Assembly (NCBI GenBank): GCA_910574635.1
Contig: CAJTCG010000027.1
Location: 1 to 36,716 of the forward strand
DNA from: Oscillospiraceae bacterium
GTDB taxonomy: Bacteria; Bacillota; Clostridia; Oscillospirales; Oscillospiraceae
Reading direction: 5' to 3'
DNA length: 36,716 bases
Below are positions 9,983 through 17,508 of the stretch, in pieces. The notes beneath the pieces were generated by a model. The model ran no database searches and had not been told where the DNA came from. It saw only the letters and a list, made by a program, of their open reading frames with translations. Both the position numbers and the translations under genes were made by a program. The first letter of the stretch is position 1. Every line of letters starts with the position of its first letter.

Positions 9983-10474
9983 ACTGCGTTGGATACTCAT
10001 ATGCGTACCAATGAGTTCGCAAAAACATCTCTGAGTACCGGCGTCGTTAGCTCGCAAGATTCCCTTGCAGAGATGTTTGAAACTATTACACAGCAAAGTT
10101 TGCTTGATACAAAATCTGAAGAAGCAATAAATGGAATTTCATTATTTGGAAGCTTAAAATCTGAAAATGGAATTTCATGCGTGTTCTCTTTTGAAGATGG
10201 TGCATTTCCTCTCGTTGCACATTTAAACGAAAACAATTTTAAATGTGAATTATCTCAATTTGTTGGTCTATTTTATATGCTTTGCAAAATACAGAAGAAA
10301 ATAGTCAAGGGACAGAGTGTAAAATTAGATGAAATTTTTGAAGATATAAAGAAATTACCCCTCAATAGAGAGCAACGTAGAAAAATGCCTAAAAATTTGG
10401 ATAATCCCGACATTATTCGTGATGTTATTAAAGGACCAGCCCTGCAAGTAATCCCTATTGCAATTTATCAATAA
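9896..10474 (+). CDS. A+T-rich orphan hypothetical protein
   Basis: A 192-residue ORF, open from just after a stop at 9890. GTG 9896 and ATG 9959 are both possible starts and neither has a clear ribosome site, so the 5' end may be a truncated larger gene. From about 9990 the sequence is visibly A+T-rich with A/T-ending codons, unlike everything around it. The protein is acidic and soluble, with FETITQQSLLDTKSEEAING in the middle and LNREQRRKMPKNLDN near the C-terminus. The latter is a motif-like stretch seen in many phage-related proteins, but not diagnostic. Function unknown. Base composition suggests separate acquisition. Confidence 0.5.
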   Translation: MGPDNPIPDFADLTAVARDIPMFSYVLTHTALDTHMRTNEFAKTSLSTGVVSSQDSLAEMFETITQQSLLDTKSEEAINGISLFGSLKSENGISCVFSFEDGAFPLVAHLNENNFKCELSQFVGLFYMLCKIQKKIVKGQSVKLDEIFEDIKKLPLNREQRRKMPKNLDNPDIIRDVIKGPALQVIPIAIYQ

Positions 10475-10654
10475 CAATCTGTTACGCAATAGAACACCAT
10501 TTTCGCGAGTATACATATAAAACCATTGCCTCGTCATTTTATCGCCTGCAAAGCCGCATAAATCAAGGATAAAATACCCCCTACTGCGTAACTCCCCCCA
10601 TAATAAATTGAGGGTGAAAGCAGTTTGCTGATTTTGCCCTCTTCACTGCCCATT

Positions 10655-10726
10655 AGCAAAGGCAGGAAAAGCTGTCAAGGACGCGAAGCGCGAAGTTTAC
10701 CCTTGACAGTTTTTCCTGTCTTTGCT
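10655..10726. repeat. Large inverted repeat, 26-bp arms and 20-nt loop
   Basis: Arm 1 (10655-10680) starts AGCAAAGGCAGGAAAAG and arm 2 (10701-10726) is its reverse complement at 24 of 26 positions. The loop holds CGCGAAGCGCG, itself a small palindrome. The T run is inside the right arm, not after it, so a simple terminator is not the obvious reading. The 10475-10829 stretch otherwise holds no gene that I can support. Confidence 0.75.
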
Positions 10727-10829
10727 ACTTCCTACCGGTCGAAGTGGAATTTCAATATGGCTTCAACCAATTTAGTCTTTAGCCTGTCCTGTGTATCGTC
10801 CTTGATATGCCCCTTATACATAGATAAGA

Positions 10830-11145
10830 ATTTTGTGGACGTGGTGATTATGATGATCTTCGGCATGCTGGGTTATCTCTGCCGTAAGTTCGACCTGAAC
10901 ACCGCCGCCATCGTGCTGGCGCTGATTCTGGACCCCATTGGCAAAAAGAACCTGCGCCGTTCTCTGGCGCTCTCCGGTGGCGGCCCGGGGATCCTGTTCT
11001 CTATGCCTGTGTGCTGATTGCCCTGTGCGTCTTTGGCATCCTGTCTCCGATTGTGATGAATCGCATGGAAAAGAACGCGGTGGAGCAGGCCGGAAGCGAT
11101 ATGCCCGGCGAGACGGGAGATGACCCTGTCCGTACCTCTGACTGA
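10830..11145 (+). pseudogene. tctA: tctA C-terminal remnant (tripartite tricarboxylate transporter)
   Basis: The last 100 or so residues of a TctA large permease. VVIMMIFGMLGYLCRKFDLN, then IVLALILDPIGKKNLRRSLA and LSGGGPGILFSMP follow the well-known C-terminal TctA pattern (FG..GY..RK, then LG...E.NLR.SL..S.GD). The frame stops at 11015. In the next frame it resumes as LIALCVFGILSPIVMNRMEK and ends at 11145, so a small indel lies near 11010. No upstream part of tctA and no tctB or tctC are present. This is debris from an unrelated locus. Confidence 0.75.
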
Positions 11146-11205
11146 GAAGGGGTATTCCTCTGTGATAAGTCCGGCATGTAGATTTTGCTGAATGCCGGTT
11201 TCGCT

Positions 11206-11265
11206 GAGAAAGCCGACAAACTCGTAAAGTGCCCGCTGCGGGCCTTTCGAGCTTGTCGGCTTTTT
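11206..11265 (+). terminator. Rho-independent terminator after the tctA remnant
   Basis: The arms AAAGCCGACAAACTCG and CGAGCTTGTCGGCTTT pair with one mismatch and are followed by TTTTTCATTT. A nested GCCCGCTGCGGGC palindrome sits in the loop. It lies about 60 bp after the tctA stop and probably came with that gene. Confidence 0.75.
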
Positions 11266-11284
11266 CATTTGTATCGGATAATTA

Positions 11285-11442
11285 GGCCTTGTTTGAAAAT
11301 TGGCGGAATGCCCAACGGCGAGAGATTTTCCCGTCAATCAAGGCAAATTTTCGGAGACGGGCTGTCGCCCGCCAAGAAAATTGAACGCAGAGTGGCGGAA
11401 AAATCCGCCGTTTGGGTGTTTTGAGATTTTTCAAACAGGGCC
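11285..11442. mobile_element. MITE-like element, 158 bp, flanked by TA
   Basis: The left end GGCCTTGTTTGAAAA and the right end (read inward) GGCCCTGTTTGAAAAA are inverted copies. Weaker pairing continues inside (CCCAACGGCG against CCCAAACGGCGG). The element is bordered on both sides by TA (11283-11284 and 11443-11444), the target duplication expected for IS630/Tc1 or related elements. It has no coding capacity. An internal GGCGGAAAAATCCGCC hairpin lies near the right end. Confidence 0.6.
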
Positions 11443-11509
11443 TAAACGGCAAAAGTTTTTTTAAGATGAATTTCCTTGCTTATAGATGGGGTAATCATAC
11501 AGGTTCTGA

Positions 11510-11546
11510 AGGTCAACGGCAGGCCATAGGGCCTACCGTTGACTTA
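11510..11546. terminator. Stem-loop at end of the liv operon
   Basis: AAGGTCAACGGCAGGCC pairs with GGCCTACCGTTGACTT across a 4-nt loop, with one mismatch. No T run follows in either direction, so it may act as an mRNA 3' stabilising structure or a weak terminator for the minus-strand operon ending at 11616. Confidence 0.4.
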
Positions 11547-11615
11547 GAGGGTATGGCTGTACAATTCGTTATAAGACAGATTTTGAATTAAAATTTCTCA
11601 AGTATACTTTTGCTA

Positions 11616-12458
11616 CTACGCTAGCACTGCCCGGCATGCGTCTTCCAGACCGCGGCAATATTCCAACGCTTTCCTGGCGCAGTGCTTACCGTTGTCCTGA
11701 GCCAGACATTCCATAGTAATCCAGCCCTGGTAGTCTGTTTCCATTAACGCTCTTGTGCACTGGAAAAAGTTAATATTTCCGCCGCCAGGGTAAAGACGGT
11801 TCCCATCGGAGTAATGAACATAACGAATCCATTCCCGATTACGGAGAATCGCTTCATACATATCTCCGTCATGCATCCGCATATGGTGCGTGTCAATCAT
11901 CAGCCAAAACCGAGGAGAGTGAACCCGTTTGACAAAATCCGCGCCCTCATCCAGGTTGTTTATGTAATTGATAACATAAAGATTGATAGGTTCAAAAACT
12001 ACATCCACCTGGCGTTCTTCCGCCGCCTTTTGAACCTCTTGCACGTTCTCCAGGAGACGGTTCTCCAGGTCTTTAAAACGGGAAACATGGTCGATTACAC
12101 CCCTCATAGACCCGAGAAGCACCATGCTGCCAAGCTCCCGGGCCAAATCTATGTGCTCAATCAAACGGCTGACGGCCTGACGCTGAATCTCCGGACTGTC
12201 GGAAATCAGGCTCAGATGGTTCCCGAAATACTCCATACCGGTCGTAATGCATGGGATTTCCAGATGATACTGCTCCTTCAACCGGCAGAGCTCTGCCGCA
12301 TCACGGGTGGCCGGGTTTTTGATTTGCAGCTCCACGCCATCATATCCGCATTCTGCGGCGGCGCGAAAACACTCCTCAAACGGGCCGCTGAGCATAATGG
12401 GCGTGTTGATATTGACGGACTCGTCGGTAATGCTTACCGCGTATTTTATTGTATTCAT
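11616..12458 (-). CDS. Sugar phosphate isomerase/epimerase-type TIM barrel
   Basis: A 280-residue member of the xylose isomerase-like TIM-barrel superfamily (AP-endonuclease 2 fold). The four metal/catalytic positions typical of hydroxypyruvate isomerase and tagatose/psicose epimerases can be placed: Glu156 (VVFEPIN), Asp189 (LMIDTHH), His215 (YVHYSDGN) and Glu250 (ITMEC). Family length is 260-300, so it is complete. It would isomerise or epimerise a ketose, inositol-like or hydroxy-acid substrate in the cytoplasm. The ATG at 12458 follows GAGGAGGAGTACCGTCA, which overlaps the end of livF, 15 bp away, so it is the last gene of the liv-type operon. That placement suggests it acts on whatever the transporter imports. 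Exact substrate unknown. Confidence 0.85.
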   Translation of the reverse strand: MNTIKYAVSITDESVNINTPIMLSGPFEECFRAAAECGYDGVELQIKNPATRDAAELCRLKEQYHLEIPCITTGMEYFGNHLSLISDSPEIQRQAVSRLIEHIDLARELGSMVLLGSMRGVIDHVSRFKDLENRLLENVQEVQKAAEERQVDVVFEPINLYVINYINNLDEGADFVKRVHSPRFWLMIDTHHMRMHDGDMYEAILRNREWIRYVHYSDGNRLYPGGGNINFFQCTRALMETDYQGWITMECLAQDNGKHCARKALEYCRGLEDACRAVLA

Positions 12459-12473
12459 TGACGGTACTCCTCC

Positions 12474-13190
12474 TCACTCGTGACCAAGGTAGCTTTTTTG
12501 AATTTCATCGTTGCCGCGCAGTTCCTCTGCGCTTCCCTCGAGAACGAGCTTTCCAGTCTCCATAACGTAGCCGCGGTGAGCAATCTGGAGGGCCGCATTG
12601 GAGTTCTGTTCTACCAGCAGAATGGTCATACCATCCTGGTTGATTTTTTGAATGGTTCGGAAGATATCGCTGATGACACGAGGGGCCAGCCCCAAAGACG
12701 GTTCGTCCATCATCAGAAGCGTTGGATGCTGCATCAGGGCCCGTCCCACGGCCAGCATCTGCTGCTCACCACCGGACAGTGTGCCAGCCAGCTGTTTTTC
12801 CCGCTCTTTCAGCCGGGGAAAAAGGCTGTATACATATTCCAAGTCCTGCCGGCTTCCCTTAGGCCGCAGGAACGCGCCCATCATCAGGTTTTCCGCTACA
12901 GTCAGCTGAGCGAAGACATGCCGCCCCTCCAGACATTGGGCGATTCCCAGCTTGGAAATCTGGTGACTCTTCATTTTCTCAATATTCTGACCTAGAAAGC
13001 GAATTTCCCCGGAGCCACCCCGGCCCAGCAGCCCCGAAATGGACTGAAGAGTGGTGGTCTTACCTGCGCCGTTGCCTCCGATGAGGGAGACGATTTCTCC
13101 CCGGTTTACATGAAGGGAGATTCCCCGGATTGCGTGAATCTGCCCATAGAAAAAGTGATAATCCTCAAGTTCCAGCATCTTTTCAGGCAT
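12474..13190 (-). CDS. livF: Branched-chain amino acid-type ABC transporter ATPase LivF
   Basis: A 238-residue ABC ATPase. Walker A is GGNGAGKT at 38-45, followed by a Q-loop region (AQCLEGRHVF), the signature LSGGEQQ, Walker B LLMMDEPSLGL and the switch region VEQN. The VEQN in place of an H-loop, together with QCLEGRHVF and LGLAP, is characteristic of LivF rather than LivG. The start MPEKMLELED at 13190 overlaps the livG stop by 8 bp. A 24-codon upstream extension lies inside livG and is rejected. It pairs with LivG to power uptake by LivH/LivM. Because the family also carries amides, urea, aromatic acids and other small molecules, the name does not prove a leucine substrate. Confidence 0.93.
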   Translation of the reverse strand: MPEKMLELEDYHFFYGQIHAIRGISLHVNRGEIVSLIGGNGAGKTTTLQSISGLLGRGGSGEIRFLGQNIEKMKSHQISKLGIAQCLEGRHVFAQLTVAENLMMGAFLRPKGSRQDLEYVYSLFPRLKEREKQLAGTLSGGEQQMLAVGRALMQHPTLLMMDEPSLGLAPRVISDIFRTIQKINQDGMTILLVEQNSNAALQIAHRGYVMETGKLVLEGSAEELRGNDEIQKSYLGHE

Positions 13191-13944
13191 CAATTCCACC
13201 TCCCAAATACGCCGAGATAACCTCCGGATTGTTCTGTACCTTCTGCGGGGTGTCCAGAGCAATCATTTTTCCGAAGTTCAGGACGGTAATGAGGTCCGTG
13301 ACCTTCATCACCAGCTTCATGTCGTGCTCCACCAGCAGAATGGTAATGCCCATATTCCGGATGTTCCGAATCATTTCTGTCAGTTCTACCTTCTCTGTGG
13401 AGTTCATACCGGCCGCTGGTTCGTCCAGCAGAAGAAGCTGCGGTTCGCTGGCCATGGCGCGGGCGATTTCCAGCCGCCGCTGCTCACCGTAGGACAGGTT
13501 TTTAGCCGGCAAATCCGCTTTGCTCTCCAGTCCCATGAAAGTCAGAAGCTCCATACACTTATCCTGAATAGCAGCTTCTTCCCGTCTTTGGGCAGGCGTC
13601 CGAAAAATTGCGGCGGCCAAACCACTACGGGATTGAATATGACGGCCGATTTTAACATTTTCCAGTACAGACAGATTGCTGAACAGATTGATGTTCTGAT
13701 AGGTGCGGGCAATACCGGATTCCGCGATTCGGTAGGGTTCCAGTCCACTGATCTCCTTGTCCAGAAAGCGGATAGAGCCGGAGGTCAGCTTATGGACGCC
13801 GCTGACCAGATTGAACAGTGTAGTTTTACCCGCGCCATTCGGACCAATGACGCCGAAAATCTGTCCTTTTTCCACAGTGAAGCTCACGTGGTCCACTGCG
13901 GTCAGTCCGCCGAATTGGATAGTTGCCTGATCAAGCGTCAGCAT
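13183..13944 (-). CDS. livG: Branched-chain amino acid-type ABC transporter ATPase LivG
   Basis: A 253-residue ABC ATPase. Walker A GPNGAGKT is at 34-41, the signature LSYGEQRRLEIARA starts at 150, Walker B LLLLDEPAAGMN at 170-181, and the H-loop EHDMK at 206-210. The ARTYQNINLF segment and AAGMN are LivG hallmarks. A long insertion between the Q-loop and the signature (about 100-130) is normal for LivG. The ATG at 13944 has AAAGGAGGACCGCC before it. It overlaps livM by 14 bp and livF by 8 bp, consistent with a tightly coupled operon. Confidence 0.94.
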   Translation of the reverse strand: MLTLDQATIQFGGLTAVDHVSFTVEKGQIFGVIGPNGAGKTTLFNLVSGVHKLTSGSIRFLDKEISGLEPYRIAESGIARTYQNINLFSNLSVLENVKIGRHIQSRSGLAAAIFRTPAQRREEAAIQDKCMELLTFMGLESKADLPAKNLSYGEQRRLEIARAMASEPQLLLLDEPAAGMNSTEKVELTEMIRNIRNMGITILLVEHDMKLVMKVTDLITVLNFGKMIALDTPQKVQNNPEVISAYLGGGIDA

Positions 13945-14911
13945 GGCGGTCCTCCTTTCCCCTGTTTTTGAACAGGGATTGCTTCACAATGTCAATCAGC
14001 CCGGAGATTCCATGGGGCAGGAACAGTAGCACGGCCAGGATGAAGGCGCCGTACACCATCATTCTGTAGCTGCCCAGAACTTGAAGCGTCTCGTTCAGAA
14101 AGGTTACGATTGCAGCGCCGATCAGCGGGCCGCTGAAAGAACCCATACCGCCGAAGAGCAGCATGGTCATGAACATGACGGATTGGGCAGAGGTAAAGGT
14201 TTCCGGACTGATGAAGCCCACAAAATGGGCGTACATTGCCCCAGCAAAACCGGTATATACGGCGCTGATGGCAAAGGCCATGATTTTGTATTTCTGCACA
14301 TTGATGCCGATGCCTCCGGCGGCCACGGGATTTTCTCGAATTGCCTGAAACGCCCGTCCCACGCGGGAGTGAATGATGCACTGCTTGATAATCAGGAACA
14401 GTGCCACCATCAGAATCATGAAGATCAGGAAGAAGTATTTGGACTTCAACTCATAGCCAAACAGGGGAATATTTGGAATGGAGCGGATTCCCGTCATAGC
14501 ATTGGTGAACGAGGCCCGGGAAATCAGGATGTATACCAGCTGCCCCACGGAAATTGTCAGCAGTGCCAGAAAATGATGAATCAGCTTTGAAGCCGGCAGC
14601 GCCACAATTATTCCAAGGGCCAGGGAAACCAGGCAGGCTGCTGGAATCGCCAACCATACGGGAACTCCCAGCTTGGTGGTCAACAATGCGCTGGTGTAGG
14701 CGCCCGAGGCGTAAAAAGCGGCGTGTCCAAGGGAAATCTGCCCCGAGTATCCGAACAGAATATCCAGTCCAGATACGGAAATCATATACATGCACACGAA
14801 GTTCAGCAGAGTCAAAAGATACTGCTGGTTTCTCAGCCCGATTAGGGCTGCCGCCAGCAGTACAAGACATACTGCGGCTTTCAGGATAGTCTTCTTTCGG
14901 GTTTGCTGCAT
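13931..14911 (-). CDS. livM: Branched-chain amino acid-type ABC permease LivM
   Basis: A permease of about 326 residues with roughly 8-10 membrane segments. It has the LivM landmarks SGLDILFGYSGQISLGHAAF near residue 48 and GRAFQAIRENPVAAGGIGIN in the cytoplasmic loop that contacts the ATPases. The AGGAGG at 14918-14923 serves either GTG 14914 or ATG 14911, and I prefer ATG. The stop lies 14 bp inside livG. It forms the membrane channel with LivH. No interruption or unusual residue is seen. The C-terminal tail (QSLFKNRGKEDRHADA) is hydrophilic as expected. Confidence 0.92.
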   Translation of the reverse strand: MQQTRKKTILKAAVCLVLLAAALIGLRNQQYLLTLLNFVCMYMISVSGLDILFGYSGQISLGHAAFYASGAYTSALLTTKLGVPVWLAIPAACLVSLALGIIVALPASKLIHHFLALLTISVGQLVYILISRASFTNAMTGIRSIPNIPLFGYELKSKYFFLIFMILMVALFLIIKQCIIHSRVGRAFQAIRENPVAAGGIGINVQKYKIMAFAISAVYTGFAGAMYAHFVGFISPETFTSAQSVMFMTMLLFGGMGSFSGPLIGAAIVTFLNETLQVLGSYRMMVYGAFILAVLLFLPHGISGLIDIVKQSLFKNRGKEDRHADA

Positions 14912-14950
14912 CACATGCGTCCTCCTTTATTCAACATGAGATTCACCGGT

Positions 14951-15826
14951 TCAGTCGGAATCATAGACTTTTGCCTTGAACAGGCCTCTCGGCAGGAAGA
15001 TCATGACGATAATCAGAAGGAAGAAGGAAACGAAATCCTTATACGTTGTGGTGATATAACCTGCCACAAAGGTTTCCACGAAGCCCAGGAGCAAGGAACC
15101 TGCAATGGCGCCGTACATATTGCCATAACCGCCGATTACAGCGCCAGCAAACCCTTTGTTCCCGATGATGTCGCCCATACCGGTACTGACTCCGTAAACC
15201 GGTCCCAAGAGTACGCCGATGCCTCCGGCAAGTGCCGCTGCGATGGCCCAGGTCAGTCCGGTAGTCAGGCTGACGTTGATGCCCAGGGAGCTGGCCGCCA
15301 GGGGGTCCATAGCGGCGGCCCTCATGGAAATACCAAAGCGGGACTTTGTCATGAACAAGTGCAGCAGCACCATAGCTATCAGCCCCACAGCGATAACCAG
15401 CAGGGACTCCGGCTGAACGCTGACCCCCAAGATTTTAACCGTAGTGACACCAAAAATTGAGGGCACCTGAATAGTCTGGCTGCCCCAGAGCGCCTGCGCC
15501 AGATTGGGAAGAATAATGGATATGCCGATGGTGGAGAGCACAATGTAGATGGATACCGCGCCTTTATTCAGCAGAACGCGGATCAGGCATTTTTCCAACA
15601 GCATTCCGAAGAGGAACATGATCAGCACGGTCAGCAGGAACGCCGCAAGAAAGGGCAGCCCCCAAACCTTATAAAACTGCATTCCCAAAAACGCGCCGAT
15701 CATCAGAAGCTGCCCTTGTGTAAATGTCATCAGGCCGGATGCGGAATAAATCAGGCTGTACCCGAGGGCCAGCATGCCGTAGACACTGCCAATCATCAGT
15801 GCGCCGATAATCAGACTTATAACCAT
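14951..15826 (-). CDS. livH: Branched-chain amino acid-type ABC permease LivH
   Basis: A 291-residue integral membrane permease. It starts MVISLIIGALMIGSVYGMLA at 15826, preceded by CAAGGAGGTTTCTGT. A 13-codon upstream extension has no ribosome site. The LivH landmarks ALGYSLIYSASGLMTFTQGQ and GISMRAAAMDPLAASSLGIN are present, the latter being the coupling-loop motif. About eight hydrophobic segments are visible. It lies 36 bp from livM downstream and is separated from livJ by a GC-rich stem-loop. The pair LivH/LivM forms a heterodimeric channel. Confidence 0.93.
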   Translation of the reverse strand: MVISLIIGALMIGSVYGMLALGYSLIYSASGLMTFTQGQLLMIGAFLGMQFYKVWGLPFLAAFLLTVLIMFLFGMLLEKCLIRVLLNKGAVSIYIVLSTIGISIILPNLAQALWGSQTIQVPSIFGVTTVKILGVSVQPESLLVIAVGLIAMVLLHLFMTKSRFGISMRAAAMDPLAASSLGINVSLTTGLTWAIAAALAGGIGVLLGPVYGVSTGMGDIIGNKGFAGAVIGGYGNMYGAIAGSLLLGFVETFVAGYITTTYKDFVSFFLLIIVMIFLPRGLFKAKVYDSD

Positions 15827-15851
15827 ACAGAAACCTCCTTGGTTTAAAATG

Positions 15852-15880
15852 GCCCGCCGCCACATTGGTTGGCGGCGGGC
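15852..15880 (-). terminator. Intra-operon stem-loop between livJ and livH
   Basis: A perfect 10-bp GC stem, GCCCGCCGCC (15852-15861) with GGCGGCGGGC (15871-15880), and a 9-nt loop. On the minus strand it is followed by CATTTTAAACC, only a weak T tract. It is likely a partial terminator or 3' end protector that lets the binding-protein mRNA outnumber the permease mRNA. Confidence 0.6.
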
Positions 15881-15917
15881 GCAAATGGATAGGTATCTCT
15901 CTCAGCGGAGGAAGACA

Positions 15918-17123
15918 TCACTTCTGATAACTGGAAAAGGGGATGTTCTTTCCGTTCTGAATGGCGTATAGACCGCAGGACTCCAGACCATCGCCGCTGC
16001 CGTCGGAGTAGTCAAATTCGCCTCCGATACCGGTATAGGACACGTTCAGCAGTGCCTCACGCATGTCAGGGCCCTCCATAGATTTTGCGGTCCGGAAAAC
16101 CTCGGCCAGCAGCATCACGGAGTCATAGCCGCGGTAGGCAGTATCGGAAATGGGCATTTCGCCATACTCCGCCACGTAGGCCTCCAGGAAGGCACGCTCC
16201 GCGTCATTGGCAGCGCTCTCAATGTCGTCGGGAATCAGATAGCCGCAGGCAAAGAAGGAGTCGTTGGCGGCATCTCCGGCAACTTCGCGGACCTCCACAG
16301 GACTCATGGTTTCCGGTCCGTAGATATAGCCCTCATAGCCGTTCTGGCGGAGCTGCTTACAGATGATGCCCAGTTCTTCCGTACCGCCATAGATCAGCAC
16401 CGCATCCAGACCGGCGTTGATCAGTTTTGTGACCTGGCCGGAAAAGTCCGTGTCACCAGCCATGTAGTCGGTTTCCATGACAACCTCAATGGAGGTATCT
16501 TCCAGGGCGGGTTTAATGGCGGCCCAGCCGTTGGTAGCCCACTCGGTGGAGGCGGTCAGGGTGCCCAGGCGGGTGGCGCCCATGGCCTCCATCAACTCAA
16601 TGATGCCTGCGTTAAAGGATGCGGAGTTCTGAGTGCCCCGGAAGACGTACTGATACCCGCAGTTGGTCCAGGAGGGACTGGTGCCGCAGCCCAGCTCCAG
16701 GATTTGGGCTTCCTCCACCATGTCGGCGGTAGCCATAATGTTTCCAGAGCTCATGGAACCTACAATTGCGTTGACATGGTCTGTTTCAATCAGGCGCGTG
16801 ACAACCTTGACTGCGCCCTCCGCGCTGAACTGGTCGTCATAAGCGATTACGGTGACTTCTCTGCCGTTGATTCCCCCGGCGTCATTAATTTGCTTGACAG
16901 CTAGATTGACACCGTTCTGTTCTTGTGTTCCGACCAGGGCAGAGCTGCCGGTCAGGGGCGTGTACAGGCCGATTTTAATGGCCTCGCCACTGTTTGCGTC
17001 GCTGGAGCTGTCTATGCCTCCAGATGTATCCGCGCTGCCGGAGCCGCTGTCGTTCCCACCTCCGCAAGACGCGAGGGACAAGGCCAAAGTCAGGGCCAGG
17101 ATAAGAGATAACCACTTCTTCAT
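15918..17123 (-). CDS. livJ: ABC substrate-binding lipoprotein, LivJ type
   Basis: A 401-residue type I periplasmic-binding-fold protein, secreted and lipid-anchored. The N-terminus MKKWLSLILALTLALSLASC has a lipobox with Cys20, followed by a Gly/Ser/Asp linker to about residue 45. The mature domain opens with IKIGLYTPLTGSSALVGTQE and carries KQINDAGGINGREVTVIAYD, both typical of LivJ/LivK and related receptors. The ATG at 17123 follows AAAAGGAGAAAAGCGGC. It is the first gene of the minus-strand operon and is divergent from the sensor kinase. Substrate cannot be read from the sequence. The acidic sequence and the operon-end isomerase leave amino acids, amides and polyhydroxy acids all open. 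Confidence 0.92.
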   Translation of the reverse strand: MKKWLSLILALTLALSLASCGGGNDSGSGSADTSGGIDSSSDANSGEAIKIGLYTPLTGSSALVGTQEQNGVNLAVKQINDAGGINGREVTVIAYDDQFSAEGAVKVVTRLIETDHVNAIVGSMSSGNIMATADMVEEAQILELGCGTSPSWTNCGYQYVFRGTQNSASFNAGIIELMEAMGATRLGTLTASTEWATNGWAAIKPALEDTSIEVVMETDYMAGDTDFSGQVTKLINAGLDAVLIYGGTEELGIICKQLRQNGYEGYIYGPETMSPVEVREVAGDAANDSFFACGYLIPDDIESAANDAERAFLEAYVAEYGEMPISDTAYRGYDSVMLLAEVFRTAKSMEGPDMREALLNVSYTGIGGEFDYSDGSGDGLESCGLYAIQNGKNIPFSSYQK

Positions 17124-17508
17124 GCCGCTTTTCTCCTTTTCATCTTCATGTTTATTGAGGGCTGCTGCTCGTTGCTGGTGTTAATATTTTATCAATTCCT
17201 GTTAAATACTTATAGAGTCTCTTGTCTCATTTTTCTGCAATTTGTCGGTTTTTCATGAAGAATCTGTACTTTCGTTTTTATATTTTCGTCCGCTTTTTAT
17301 AAAATACGTATCTTTTCACGGGCACATTTTCACACAGCTATTTCAAAAGTGGGAATATTCGTTATAATATAATAAAATAGGCCCGGTCCTATCAGCGCAG
17401 AGAAATGACAACGCGGATAAAAGACTCCGAAGCCCGCTTTTCTATAGTTTCAAAATTTCCGGCGGATATTCCGCTTCCTGTAAACTGTCTGATGTAAGGA
17501 GGTGCCGC
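17124..17508. promoter_or_regulatory. Divergent control region between livJ and the sensor kinase
   Basis: A 385-bp A+T-rich gap. For the kinase (+ strand) there is a perfect -10 TATAAT at 17363-17368 with only a weak -35 (ATTTCA at 17340-17345), as expected for an activator-dependent promoter. Toward livJ the minus strand carries two tandem similar blocks at 17270-17301 (each with TATAAAAA followed by a CGAAA-like end). These could be direct-repeat sites for the AraC-type response regulator. A clear livJ -35/-10 pair was not found. Binding-site identity is inference. Confidence 0.4.

Noticed and set aside
10625..11017. 130-codon ORF including the tctA remnant
   Set aside because: The first 65 codons run through the inverted repeat and show no protein-like text. 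Only the part from about 10830 resembles TctA.
11814..12461. 215-codon + strand ORF opposite the isomerase
   Set aside because: Shadow of a TIM-barrel gene with all catalytic residues on the minus strand.
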